This document shows, piece after piece, positions 8,555 to 16,560 of a stretch of 33,580 nucleotides of DNA (position 1 is the first letter of the stretch; each line of letters opens with the position of its first letter). The DNA lies in contig JADLHC010000302.1 of NCBI GenBank assembly GCA_020849035.1, positions 1-33,580 on the forward strand, written 5' to 3'. The position numbers and the translations under genes are program-made. Below the pieces are notes generated by a model that had not been told where the DNA came from, did no database searches, and worked only from the letters and a program-made list of their open reading frames with translations. The DNA is from Planctomycetia bacterium (lineage in GTDB: Bacteria; Planctomycetota; MHYJ01; WSZJ01).

Positions 8555-8907
8555 GCGCCGAACGTCGCGGCGTACGCCGACCTGGCTTCGCCCAGGAACG
8601 CCTGGAGCGCCAGCAGGCGCAGGATCCCGCCGCGCGCCTTGACCGCGCCGGTCGCCGCGGCCTGCGCCGGGGCGAGGCGGCCCGACAGGAGCTCGTGCGC
8701 GGCCGCGACCGTGAGCGTGAGCTCGACGCCCGGCTCCGGGTGCTCGTCCGAGGACACCGCGAACGGGTCCGACGACAGGTCCAGCACCACGAACGACGCC
8801 GGCGCCAGCAGCCGGAACTGCAGCACGACGCCCGACTTCCTCGCCGCGGCGCGCGCTTCCTCGCGCTCCCGCATCGCCACGAACATCGCGACGAATTCGG
8901 CGCTCAT
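8551..8907 (-). CDS. Small SCP2-like (sterol carrier protein 2) domain protein
   Basis: A 118-aa cytoplasmic protein that appears to be a single SCP2-type lipid-binding domain. Visible pattern: VVLQFRLLAPASFVVLDLSS, then PGVELTLTVAAAHELLSGRLAPAQAAATGAVKARGGILRLLALQ. The strand-strand-helix order and the L(S)G-x-L-x-(5-7)-A-x-x-x-G-x-(3-4)-R/K-G signature of SCP2 domains are recognisable. The start ATG overlaps the cysS stop as ATGA, so it is translationally coupled to cysS. I am fairly confident of the fold but not the ligand. The ORF in the track extends upstream through cysS in another frame and is not real beyond this ATG. Confidence 0.72.
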   Translation of the reverse strand: MSAEFVAMFVAMREREEARAAARKSGVVLQFRLLAPASFVVLDLSSDPFAVSSDEHPEPGVELTLTVAAAHELLSGRLAPAQAAATGAVKARGGILRLLALQAFLGEARSAYAATFGA

Positions 8908-10313
8908 TTGCGCGCCCGCCGCGGACGCTGGCCGCGCGCCGTGTCCTCCACCAGCACGCCCTTCGCCTCCAGCTCCTTCCGCAGCCGGTCGCTCTCCGGC
9001 CAGTTCTTCGAAGAGCGGGCCGCCGCCCGCGCCGCCAGCAGCTTCTGCTCCTCGTCCGTGAACACGTCCGGCGGCGCGCTCGCCGTGTTGAACACCGTGT
9101 CCAGCTTGTCGAACGCGTCCCGCACGAACGCCGCCGCCGCCGGGTCCGGGTCCAGCCGGTTGATCTCCCGCACCATCGTGAACAGCGCCGCCGTCGCCTC
9201 GGAGACGTTGAGGTCGTCGTCCATCCCCTTCTCGAAGTCCTTCCGCGCCTTCTCCACCACCGGCTTCACCGCCTCCAGCGGCGCCTTCCCGTGCGCGTCC
9301 GACAGCCGCTTCCGGAACTCGATCAGCTTGTCCACCGAGCCCTGCGCGACCTGCATCGACTCCCACGTGAAGTTCATCTGCTGCCGGTAGTGCGACGTGG
9401 CGAGGCCCCAGCGGAGGGCCGGCGCCGTGACGCCGTGCCTGAACACGTCCTCGACCGTGTAGAAGTTGCCGGCGGACTTCGACATCTTCTGGCCGTCCAC
9501 CAGCAGGAACCGCGCGTGCATCCACATCCTGCAGAACGGCTTGCCGTTGGCCGCCTCGCTCTGCGCGATCTCGCACTCGTGGTGCGGGAAGATGTTGTCC
9601 TCGCCGCCCGTGTGGATGTCGAGCGTTTCGCCGAGGTACTTCATGGACATCGCCGAGCACTCGATGTGCCACCCCGGAAACCCGCGACCCCACGGCGAAT
9701 CCCACTGCATGATGTGCTTCGGGTCGTGCTTCCACAGCGCGAAGTCCCGCGGGTCCTTCTTGTCCGGGTGCGGCTCGATCCGCGCTCCGGCCTCGAGATC
9801 CTCGGTGATGTTCCCCGACAGCTTCCCGTAGTTCGGGAACGTCGCGACGCTGAAGTACACGTTGTTCCCCACGACGTACGCGTGCCCCTTCGCGACCAGC
9901 TTTTCGATGATCGCGATCATCTCCGGGATGTGCTCCGTCGCTTTCGGGTGCGCCAGCGCGTCCGCGAACCCGAGTTGCTTGCGAAGGTCGAGGAAGATCC
10001 CCCCGTAGTGCGCCGCGATCTGCCAGGGGTCCTTCTTCTCCTTCTTCGCCTGCGCCTCCATCTTGTCCTCGCCCTCGTCGGCGTCCGCCGTGATGTGGCC
10101 GACGTCGGTGATGTTCATCACCTGCTTCACTTCCATCCCGCGGTACTCGAGGTAGCGCCGCAGCACGTCCGCAAACACGAACGACCGGAAGTTCCCGATG
10201 TGCGGGTACGAGTACACCGTCGGGCCGCAGTTGTACATCCGCACCACGCCCTTCTCCTGCGGCGTGAACTCTTCCTTCTGCTTCGTCAGCGTGTTGTAGA
10301 ACTGGATCGCCAA
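8904..10313 (-). CDS. cysS: Cysteinyl-tRNA synthetase
   Basis: Class I aminoacyl-tRNA synthetase that charges tRNA-Cys, 469 aa, the normal length. The HIGH-type motif is seen in YNCGPTVYSYPHIGNFRSF, whose Cys is one of the zinc ligands; the other zinc ligands lie in GWHIECSAMS and the following FPHHECEIAQSE. The KMSKS loop is GQKMSKSAGNF. The start is a TTG (LAIQFYN), with GGAG 8 nt upstream and the conserved N-terminus FYNTLTKQKEEF directly following. It lies 88 bp downstream of ispF on the same strand and overlaps the SCP2-like gene by 4 bp, so ispF-cysS-SCP2 is a likely operon; ispF and cysS are frequent neighbours in bacteria. Confidence 0.97.
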   Translation of the reverse strand: MAIQFYNTLTKQKEEFTPQEKGVVRMYNCGPTVYSYPHIGNFRSFVFADVLRRYLEYRGMEVKQVMNITDVGHITADADEGEDKMEAQAKKEKKDPWQIAAHYGGIFLDLRKQLGFADALAHPKATEHIPEMIAIIEKLVAKGHAYVVGNNVYFSVATFPNYGKLSGNITEDLEAGARIEPHPDKKDPRDFALWKHDPKHIMQWDSPWGRGFPGWHIECSAMSMKYLGETLDIHTGGEDNIFPHHECEIAQSEAANGKPFCRMWMHARFLLVDGQKMSKSAGNFYTVEDVFRHGVTAPALRWGLATSHYRQQMNFTWESMQVAQGSVDKLIEFRKRLSDAHGKAPLEAVKPVVEKARKDFEKGMDDDLNVSEATAALFTMVREINRLDPDPAAAAFVRDAFDKLDTVFNTASAPPDVFTDEEQKLLAARAAARSSKNWPESDRLRKELEAKGVLVEDTARGQRPRRARK

Positions 10314-10401
10314 GGGTGTCTCCGGAGGTTGATCGCGCGGCGGCGAAGGGCGGTTCGGGAAGTTAGCTGAAATGGGGCCGGAAATGAAGGGCGGCGGAGT
10401 G

Positions 10402-10902
10402 CTACTTGCGCGTCTTCTTCTTCGACGCGGGCGCTTTCTCGAGCACCACCAGCACCTGCGCCGCGATCGCCTCGCCCGCCCCGATCGCCCCCAGCCCCTC
10501 CATCGTCTTCGCCTTCACGCAGGCGCAGTCCTTCGCAATCCCCAGCAGCCGCGCCAGCTCCGCCGCCAGCTCCGGCTTGCGCTTCTTCAGCTTCGGCAGC
10601 TCCAGGAACACCGTCGCGTCCACCTGCGCCGGTCTCCATCCCTTGGCTGCGACGAGCTTCAGCGCCGCCTTCACGAACACCTCCCCCGCCGTCCCTTTCC
10701 ACTTCGGGTCCGTGTCCGGGAAATGGTCCCCGATGTCGCCCAGCGCCGCGGCGCCGAGCAGCGCGTCCACCAGCGCGTGGAGCAGCACGTCGCCGTCGGA
10801 GTGCCCCGACGGCCCGCGCGGATGGTCGAACGTGAGGCCGCCCAGGACGAACGGCCGGCCGGGAACGAGGCGGTGGATGTCGAAGCCGAGGCCGTGGCGC
10901 AT
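10402..10902 (-). CDS. ispF: 2-C-methyl-D-erythritol 2,4-cyclodiphosphate synthase
   Basis: Fifth enzyme of the MEP isoprenoid pathway: it cyclises CDP-ME 2-phosphate to ME-cPP with release of CMP. At 166 aa it has normal length. Zinc ligands are visible in GFDIHRL (Asp and His) and in the His of SGHSDGDVLLHALVDALLGA; the signature GDIGDHFPDTDPKWK follows. The family's nucleotide-contact segment appears as VKAKTMEGLGAIGAGEAIAA. The C-terminus has a Lys-rich extension (APASKKKTRK). TAATCT lies 6 nt before the ATG, suggesting a leaderless start. Together with ispD at 14.3-15.0 kb it shows that the host makes isoprenoids by the MEP route. Confidence 0.97.
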   Translation of the reverse strand: MRHGLGFDIHRLVPGRPFVLGGLTFDHPRGPSGHSDGDVLLHALVDALLGAAALGDIGDHFPDTDPKWKGTAGEVFVKAALKLVAAKGWRPAQVDATVFLELPKLKKRKPELAAELARLLGIAKDCACVKAKTMEGLGAIGAGEAIAAQVLVVLEKAPASKKKTRK

Positions 10903-10906
10903 GGCG

Positions 10907-10914
10907 TAAGATTA
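10907..10914. promoter_or_regulatory. Shared AT-rich -10 element for divergent starts
   Basis: TAAGATTA at this point can act as TAAGAT for the plus-strand small gene and as TAATCT (minus strand) 6 nt before the ispF ATG. The two start codons are only 13 bp apart, so any promoters must overlap. The hexamers fit TANNNT; -35 elements are not evident. Confidence 0.4.
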
Positions 10915-10915
10915 A

Positions 10916-11290
10916 GTGGCCGAGGTGATTGCCCGCAGGGAATTCCACAAGGGAGAAGTCAGATTGGCGAACTGGCACCTGCAGGAACTGCGTGCGGCAA
11001 TCGAAGCCCGTGGGTGGCGAATCACGGAACTGCCCGGCGACGACTATCGCTACACGGCGAGGTGGCGACTGCGGCGAGGGAACGATCGCCGTGTGCCCGT
11101 CATCGCCTTTGAAGGCCTGGATGACATGGTCACACTTCCAATCGAGAAAGCGTACGGCGTTGTCGGAGAAGGGCTGCCCGCCAGCCTCTATTTCAGGCGT
11201 CGAGGAAAGTCAGGCTCAGCCGCCAGGAGCCGATGGAAACGGGAGCTTGCTGCATTTGTCGCCGCGCTGGACGCGGCGGCAGAGTCATAA
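10916..11290 (+). CDS. Hypothetical protein, about 124 aa
   Basis: I do not recognise this protein. It is soluble, with no signal peptide or membrane segment, rich in Arg and Glu, and likely alpha/beta: WHLQELRAAIEARGWRITELPG, then RYTARWRLRRGNDRRVPVIAFEGLDDM, and a C-terminal basic helix RWKRELAAFVAAL. The start could be the GTG at 10916 or the GTG at 10925, which sits 12 nt after TAAGAT. Its codons use visibly more A and T than the neighbouring genes, so it may be of foreign origin or weakly expressed. I chose this frame over the overlapping 10929-11303 ORF because its amino-acid composition looks natural, whereas the alternative is shadow-like. Confidence 0.6.
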   Translation: MAEVIARREFHKGEVRLANWHLQELRAAIEARGWRITELPGDDYRYTARWRLRRGNDRRVPVIAFEGLDDMVTLPIEKAYGVVGEGLPASLYFRRRGKSGSAARSRWKRELAAFVAALDAAAES

Positions 11291-11299
11291 GCTCACGAC

Positions 11300-12760
11300 C
11301 TAGAACCCGACGCTCAGCTGCGCGCCGACGATGAAGGCCCTTCGCGTCCCCGTGTCGTAGGCGTCGCGGCTTGCGAGCCATTCGGAATCGAGGAGTGCCC
11401 CGGCGAAGACCGAGAACGACGCGTGTTCGCTGAAGTCGAACTTGGCGCGGAGGTCGACTTCGTGGCCGATGTGGCGGCCGGGGTCGCGGCCGGCGGCGCG
11501 GGTGGGTTCGCGGTAGAAGCGGAACCAGGCGTAGAGGAGTTCGAGGTGGAGGTCGTCGGGGTCGATGAGGGTGGCGGTGGCGGTGGCCTTGAGGCGGGGG
11601 GAGATGTAGTTGGAGTCGAGGTCGAGGCCGTAGAGGGCGGACTCGACGACGAGGGCCTCGTTGATGTTCTCGTAGGAGACGAAGTCGCGGTTGGTGTGGG
11701 TGTCGGGGCCGCCGCGGTCGCCGGAGAGGATCCAGAAGGACGGTTCGATCGCGGGCTTGAGCGGCAGGGGGAGGGGGATTTTCGCGCCGGCGCGGCCGGC
11801 GAAGGCGCGGTGGTGGACGCCGTGGTCCGGGGTGTCGGCGTAGTGCCCCCACTGGCCGTAGACCTCGAGGTAGATGTCGAGCGTGTCGGGGGTCATCGGC
11901 GTGAAGTCCACGCCGAGCCCGGCGGTCCAGACCTGCGAGCCGGTGCGGTCGTTCTCGATCCCCGCGAGGATCACGTTGACGAGCGACGGGCGCTCCTCGG
12001 TGAGGGGGATGAGGAGGTCGGCGTTGAGGCCGTAGAAGCGCTCGTCGGCGTGGCGGACGCCGCCCTCGAGGGTGGTGAAGTAGAAGGCGTCGACGAAGAG
12101 GAGCGATTTCCGGCCGACGTTCCACGTCAGGCGCGCGCCGCCGGCGTCGGCGCGGTCGCGGAAGAGGCCGTCGGCGGCGGGCGTGGTGCCGTCGGGCGCC
12201 CGCATCGCGTAGAGGCTTCCGGACCCGGCCGATTCCCCGACCGGCGACGCGAGGGCGAACTCGCTCTCCTGCAGGTCGGCGAAGAACGAGTCGCCGGGGC
12301 CGCGCAGCGAGAGCGCGAAGTCCTGCAGGCCGATCTTCACCGAGAGCTGGTCCCAGAACAGGTTGTCCACGCGGACGTAGGCCTGCTCGAGCAGGGCGCG
12401 GAACTCGTCGGCGCGCCCCGGGACGACGCGGTTCGCGTCCGTGCCCCAGGTGCCGCTGTCGTAGAGGTCGGACCGCAGGCGCGCGTTCTCGATCTCGACC
12501 ACGACCTGCGCGGACTTCGGGAGGCGCGCCTCCGCGCGGATCGCGAACCGCGGCGAGAGGAACGCCTCGGAGTCGCGGTCGTCGTCGCGGTCGAGGACGC
12601 GGGTCACGGCGCGGCTCCGGTAGGCGGCGGCCAGCTCGGCGTCGAGGAAGAAGTCCACCCGGAGGCGGTCCTCCGCCGCCTTCTTCGCTTCCGGCGTCTG
12701 CGCGCCGGCCGCGGCCGCGGCGAGGGCGGCGAGGACTCCGGCGAGGAGGGGGGCTCTCAC
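11300..12760 (-). CDS. Outer-membrane porin-like barrel, alginate-export-like (second of a tandem pair)
   Basis: A 486-aa exported protein, signal peptide LLAGVLAALAAAAAGA ending in AGAQ. The body shows beta-barrel strands and ends QLSVGF with the C-terminal Phe. It is clearly a paralogue of the gene immediately upstream: compare NRDFVSYENINEALVVE with NRDFISMEGNNELMVLE, and YGLDLDSNYISPRLK with LGLDVDSNYASVRVG. Both fit the general layout of alginate-export (AlgE-like) outer-membrane channels, with an N-terminal strand followed by QAYVRVDNLFWDQLSVKIG, where family members have a similar QAYVxxx segment. Substrate unknown. It starts with a GTG 10 nt after the stop of the upstream paralogue, so the two are one transcript. 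Confidence 0.8.
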   Translation of the reverse strand: MRAPLLAGVLAALAAAAAGAQTPEAKKAAEDRLRVDFFLDAELAAAYRSRAVTRVLDRDDDRDSEAFLSPRFAIRAEARLPKSAQVVVEIENARLRSDLYDSGTWGTDANRVVPGRADEFRALLEQAYVRVDNLFWDQLSVKIGLQDFALSLRGPGDSFFADLQESEFALASPVGESAGSGSLYAMRAPDGTTPAADGLFRDRADAGGARLTWNVGRKSLLFVDAFYFTTLEGGVRHADERFYGLNADLLIPLTEERPSLVNVILAGIENDRTGSQVWTAGLGVDFTPMTPDTLDIYLEVYGQWGHYADTPDHGVHHRAFAGRAGAKIPLPLPLKPAIEPSFWILSGDRGGPDTHTNRDFVSYENINEALVVESALYGLDLDSNYISPRLKATATATLIDPDDLHLELLYAWFRFYREPTRAAGRDPGRHIGHEVDLRAKFDFSEHASFSVFAGALLDSEWLASRDAYDTGTRRAFIVGAQLSVGF

Positions 12761-12770
12761 GCGGCCCGGG

Positions 12771-14294
12771 CTAGAACGTCACCCCGACCTCGAACGTCCA
12801 CATCCAGAGGGTGGTGCGTCCCGTGCGGAAGCCGAGGTCGTCGACGCTGCTCCGGCGGGTGCCGAAGTGGTCGGCGTCCCAGAGGATCCCGAAGCCGGTG
12901 CCGAAGGTGACGAGCTCGGACTGGTGCCACCGGACCTTCAGGTCGACCTCGTGCCCCAGCGTCTTCCAGGAGTCGGCGCCCCCGATGTCGAAGTCGACGG
13001 TGCGCAGGCAGCGGTTGTAGGCGTAGGTCGCGCCGATCTCGAGGTCCGCCGGCGACAGGAGGCTCAGGCGCACGCCGCCGCCCACGCGGACCGACGCGTA
13101 GTTCGAGTCGACGTCGAGCCCCAGCACGTCGTCCTCGAGGACCATCAGCTCGTTGTTTCCCTCCATGCTGATGAAGTCGCGGTTCTTGCGGCTGCGCGGC
13201 GACGTCCCGGTGCCGTCGGCGACCGCGTTCTGGCCGTCGTCGCCGCTCAGCGCCCGGACGCTGGCCGAGAAGAACGGCGTGAGGAACTTCGCGTCCTTCG
13301 CCTCCAGGCTCACCTCCGGGCGGTAGTAGACCCCGAGGATCCCCGCCCATCCAACCTGCCGGATCACGTCCTCGTCCGGCCCGGAGTCAAACTCCCCGAA
13401 CTCGCCGTACTGGCCGTACGCCTCGAGGTGGAACGTGAAGTCCTTCACCCGCACACCCGTTCCGCCGCCGTACGTCAGCACGCGGTGCCGGTTCCCGCCG
13501 TTCGTGAACATCGACGCGATCAGGACCAGCGTGGACGGCTTGTCCTTGTCGAGGAAGTTCATGTCGAACCGCGCGCCGTAGAGCATCTGGTCGTCGTGCT
13601 CGGGCCCGCCCTCGAACGTCGTGAACCAGAACCCGCTCACCTCCACGTTCTCGTTCAGCGCGTAGCCGACCTTGAACCCGCCCGCGTCGTACTGGCGGTC
13701 CTTGAAGATCCCGTCGTTCGACCACAGCCCGTTGTACCCCGCCGCCGCGTTTCCCTGCGCGACCTGCGCTTCCTGCACCGACGTCCAGAACGGCGACTCG
13801 CTCCGCCGCAGGTCCATGAAGAACGGGTTCCCCGTCCCCGCCGGGTCCACCTTGAAGTCCTGGATCCCCGCGCGGAAGTTGAACCCCGTGATGAAAACGT
13901 CCTGGATGTTCACGTAGGCCTGCCCGAACCTCACCTCGAAGTCCAGGTTGTCCTCGCCGCCCCACAGGCTCGCCACCGCCTGCGTCCCCTCGCCCACCCG
14001 GTTCAGCTCGCGGTTCTCCACCTCCAGCACGACCGACACCCGCTTCTCCAGCAGCACGCGGAGCCCGATCCGCGCCGTCAGGTAGCTCCCCGTGTCGCTG
14101 TCCGACCGGTTCCCGCCGATGAACTCCCGGTCCAGCGCCTCGTTGAGCGAGCCGGAGCGGCCGAAGGTCCTGATGAAGAGATCCCCGTAGACCTCCACGC
14201 CCTGCGCCGCCGGGGCCTTGATGTTCGTGGCGCTCTCGGCGGCTGCAGGGACGACGGTCGCGAGGACGGCGAGTGCGGCGAGCGGGAAGCGCAT
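12771..14294 (-). CDS. Outer-membrane porin-like barrel, alginate-export-like (first of a tandem pair)
   Basis: A 507-aa exported protein with a signal peptide (RFPLAALAVLATVVPAAAES) and a beta-rich body ending FEVGVTF. The early conserved block DFEVRFGQAYVNIQDVFITG aligns with RALLEQAYVRVDNLFWDQL of the downstream copy, and the two share the NRDF and LDVDSNY motifs. It follows ispD by 33 bp with GGAGG before its ATG, so ispD and both barrels form a probable operon, although ispD need not be functionally connected. I base the alginate-export-like label on overall layout, not on a database match; a general sugar or anion porin is also possible. Confidence 0.8.
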   Translation of the reverse strand: MRFPLAALAVLATVVPAAAESATNIKAPAAQGVEVYGDLFIRTFGRSGSLNEALDREFIGGNRSDSDTGSYLTARIGLRVLLEKRVSVVLEVENRELNRVGEGTQAVASLWGGEDNLDFEVRFGQAYVNIQDVFITGFNFRAGIQDFKVDPAGTGNPFFMDLRRSESPFWTSVQEAQVAQGNAAAGYNGLWSNDGIFKDRQYDAGGFKVGYALNENVEVSGFWFTTFEGGPEHDDQMLYGARFDMNFLDKDKPSTLVLIASMFTNGGNRHRVLTYGGGTGVRVKDFTFHLEAYGQYGEFGEFDSGPDEDVIRQVGWAGILGVYYRPEVSLEAKDAKFLTPFFSASVRALSGDDGQNAVADGTGTSPRSRKNRDFISMEGNNELMVLEDDVLGLDVDSNYASVRVGGGVRLSLLSPADLEIGATYAYNRCLRTVDFDIGGADSWKTLGHEVDLKVRWHQSELVTFGTGFGILWDADHFGTRRSSVDDLGFRTGRTTLWMWTFEVGVTF

Positions 14295-14327
14295 GCGGGC
14301 CTCCAGTGAGTGCGGGTCGGGGGAACT

Positions 14328-14978
14328 CTAACCGCGGGCGCGTGTTTTCAGGAGTTTCCAGTCCGCGGGCGTCGTGACCTTTACGTTGCGCGGGTCGCCC
14401 TCGACGACGGCGACGGGACGCCCCGCCTTTTCGAGCAGCATCGCCTCGTCCGTGACCTCCCACCCCTCGCGGGCGGCGCGGGCGAACCCTTCGCGGAGCC
14501 AGTCGGCCCGGGCACCCTGCGGCGTCTGCACGCGCCACAGCCCTTCGCGGGACACCGTGTCCGTCACCAGCCCGTCCTTCACGCGCTTCAGCGTGTCCGC
14601 GACCGCCAGCCCCGGGATCGCCGCGCCGATCTTCAGCGTCGCCGCCATCACCCGCTTCACCGTCTCCCGCCCCGGGAACGGCCGCGCCGCGTCGTGAACG
14701 AGCACGTGCGTCGGCTCCTCCGCCGCGACGAGCGCGCGCTCCACCGAGTCCTGCCGCCGCACGCCGCCCTCCACGAACGTCGCCCGGATCCCCAGCAGCT
14801 TCTTCCAGCGCCCCGTCTCCCCCGGCGGCACCGCGATCACCACGTCCGCGATCCCGCGGAACGCCTCCAGCGCGTGCGCGATCAGCGGCCGCCCGTCGAG
14901 CCGCAGAAGCGGCTTCTTCCGGCCGCCCATGCGGCGGCCCGAGCCGGCGGCGGGGATGAGAAGGGACCAGCGGGGCAT
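14328..14978 (-). CDS. ispD: 2-C-methyl-D-erythritol 4-phosphate cytidylyltransferase
   Basis: Third enzyme of the MEP pathway, joining MEP with CTP to give CDP-ME. At 216 aa it is slightly short (commonly 225-235). The CTP-binding loop is LIPAAGSGRRMGGRKKPLLRLDGRPL with the expected Lys; DSVERAL and VLVHDAARPF follow, the latter holding the conserved HDAARP signature. The C-terminal VTDEAMLLEKAGRPVAVVEGDPRNVKVTTPAD matches the DE-x-x-x-E and N-(I/V)-K-(I/V)-T-xP-xD segments. Its ATG lies about 440 bp from the next minus-strand gene start, with a weak TAAGCC 6 nt before the ATG. IspD and IspF are separate proteins here, not the IspDF fusion seen in some groups. Confidence 0.96.
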   Translation of the reverse strand: MPRWSLLIPAAGSGRRMGGRKKPLLRLDGRPLIAHALEAFRGIADVVIAVPPGETGRWKKLLGIRATFVEGGVRRQDSVERALVAAEEPTHVLVHDAARPFPGRETVKRVMAATLKIGAAIPGLAVADTLKRVKDGLVTDTVSREGLWRVQTPQGARADWLREGFARAAREGWEVTDEAMLLEKAGRPVAVVEGDPRNVKVTTPADWKLLKTRARG

Positions 14979-15016
14979 CCCAAGGGCTTAGCAGAAAGCT
15001 CCGCCGTGCGCGAGGG

Positions 15017-15418
15017 CTATCCGGCGGGCGCAGGCTTCCCTTCGGACTCTGACGCCCGGATCACGACCCAGGCGAGCTTGCACACGAAGTAGATCTGGAA
15101 TGCCGCGAAGCCCATCCCGAGGATCGGCATGAGAAGGTGCGCGTAACCGAACGTCCCCATCGCCATGAGCTGGGGGACGGCAATCGCGTAGCCGAGCAGC
15201 GCCGTGCCGGCCGCGATCGCGATGAGAGCCATGCCCTGGAAGCGCTCCACGAGGAGCGATCCGGCGACCCACGGGCCCGCGACGAGCAGCATCCCCAGCG
15301 CGAACCGCCACGCCAGCCCGCCCAGCAGCTCCGCGTCGGTCGCGTCGGGCGGGAATCCTCCGTAGGCCAGGCAGGGGAGCGGCAGAAGTGCGAACGCGAA
15401 GAGGAGAACGCGTCTCAT
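15017..15418 (-). CDS. Small membrane protein of unknown function
   Basis: A 133-aa protein not recognised. The N-terminus looks like a signal peptide or first membrane helix (RRVLLFAFALLPLPCLAYGG), followed by about three more hydrophobic helices (FALGMLLVAGPWVAGSLLV; ALIAIAAGTALLGYAIAVPQLMA; GMGFAAFQIYFVCKLAWVVI) and a polar tail. TACAAT lies 6 nt before the ATG, the best -10 match in this area, predicting a leaderless mRNA. The gene is divergent from rlmN with 53 bp between the starts; a functional link is not implied. Confidence 0.7.
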   Translation of the reverse strand: MRRVLLFAFALLPLPCLAYGGFPPDATDAELLGGLAWRFALGMLLVAGPWVAGSLLVERFQGMALIAIAAGTALLGYAIAVPQLMAMGTFGYAHLLMPILGMGFAAFQIYFVCKLAWVVIRASESEGKPAPAG

Positions 15419-15424
15419 GGGGTC

Positions 15425-15464
15425 ATTGTAGCGCGAGCCCGCTTCCGGCAGATGCGGCTACACT
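15425..15464. promoter_or_regulatory. Divergent -10 boxes between the small membrane protein gene and rlmN
   Basis: Minus strand: TACAAT (plus 15425-15430), 6 nt from the ATG at 15418. Plus strand: TACACT at 15459-15464, 7 nt from the rlmN ATG at 15472. Both positions predict transcription starting at or next to the initiation codon. No TTGACA-like -35 element is visible. Confidence 0.5.
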
Positions 15465-15471
15465 TCCCCGG

Positions 15472-16560
15472 ATGATCCCCGCCACCGTGACCTCCCACGA
15501 CCGCGACAGCCTGCGCGACGCCCTCGTGGCGATGGGTGAGAAGGCGTTCCGGGCGGACCAGATCCTGCGACACGTCTACCGGCGGTGCGCGACGTCGTAC
15601 GACGAGATGACGGACCTGGGGGCGGCGCTGAGGGAGAAACTCAAAGTCGCTGTCCCGGTGATGGCGACGGGGGAGCCGGAGGAGAACCGGTCGAAGGACG
15701 GGACGGCGAAGCTCCTCGTGCCGTGCGCCGACGGGCAGCCGGTCGAGTGCGTGCTCATTCCCGAGCCGCCCGGGAAGTCGCCGCCCGAGCGCCGCACCGT
15801 GTGCGTCTCGACCCAGGCGGGCTGCCCGGTCGGCTGCGTCTTCTGCGCGAGCGGCCTCGCCGGCCTCGCGCGCAACCTCACGGCCGCCGAGATCGTCGAG
15901 CAGGCTGTCCGCGTCGGACGTTTCGTCCGCTCGCGCTGGGACGCCATGGACCACCCCATCTCCAACGTCGTCTTCATGGGCATGGGCGAGCCCTTCTACA
16001 ACCTCGACCGCGTCCTCGCCGCCATCGAGCGCCTCAACGCCGACTGGGGCATGGGCATCGGCCTCAACCGCATCACCGTCTCCACCGTCGGCGTCGAGGG
16101 CGGCGTCATGAAGCTCGCCGCCCACCCGCTTGCGCCGAACCTCGCCCTGTCTCTCCACGCCCCCAACGACGAGATCCGCGCCCGCGTCGTGCCATTCGCG
16201 AAGGCGCTTCCGGTCGCCGACCTCCTGGCCGAGGGCGTCCGCTACCAGCAGAAGACGGGCCGCGAGGTGACGTGCGAGTACGTGATGCTGGGCGGGGTGA
16301 ACGCGGGGGCGGAGCACGCCCGGGAGCTGGCGAAGCGGCTGTCGGGGAAGGGGTTGAAGGTGAACCTGATCCCGTACAACGCGGTGGAGGGGCTGGCGTA
16401 CCTGCCGCCGCGCCCGAAGGACGTTGCGGAGTTTTCGCGCATTCTCGAGGCGGCGGGGATTCCCGCGCCGGTTCGCCGCGCCCGGGGGGACCGCATTGCC
16501 GCGGCCTGCGGTCAGCTGCGGCTGCGGAAGGTCAAGGAGGGGCACGGGGCGCCCGCCTAG
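15472..16560 (+). CDS. rlmN: Dual-specificity 23S rRNA / tRNA adenine-C2 methyltransferase RlmN
   Basis: Radical SAM enzyme that methylates C2 of A2503 in 23S rRNA and A37 in some tRNAs. It is 362 aa. The iron-sulfur motif is GCPVGCVFC (CxxxCxxC, Cys 118, 122, 125). The protein has the FMGMGEPFYNLDRVL signature, the SAM-contact segment ITVSTVGVEGGV, LALSLHAPNDEIRARVVPF, and near the end GDRIAAACGQLRLR, which contains the second catalytic Cys that carries the methyl group. The N-terminal RNA-binding part has FRADQILRHVYRR. I use the ATG at 15472 because of the TACACT box 7 nt upstream; the longer ORF reads into the promoter. Its TAG stop shares CTAG with the convergent cyclase gene. Confidence 0.96.
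   Translation: MIPATVTSHDRDSLRDALVAMGEKAFRADQILRHVYRRCATSYDEMTDLGAALREKLKVAVPVMATGEPEENRSKDGTAKLLVPCADGQPVECVLIPEPPGKSPPERRTVCVSTQAGCPVGCVFCASGLAGLARNLTAAEIVEQAVRVGRFVRSRWDAMDHPISNVVFMGMGEPFYNLDRVLAAIERLNADWGMGIGLNRITVSTVGVEGGVMKLAAHPLAPNLALSLHAPNDEIRARVVPFAKALPVADLLAEGVRYQQKTGREVTCEYVMLGGVNAGAEHARELAKRLSGKGLKVNLIPYNAVEGLAYLPPRPKDVAEFSRILEAAGIPAPVRRARGDRIAAACGQLRLRKVKEGHGAPA

Noticed and set aside
10929-11303. Alternative plus-strand ORF overlapping the small hypothetical gene
   Set aside because: Composition rich in Cys, Thr and Arg with no protein-like pattern; the 10916 frame looks natural.
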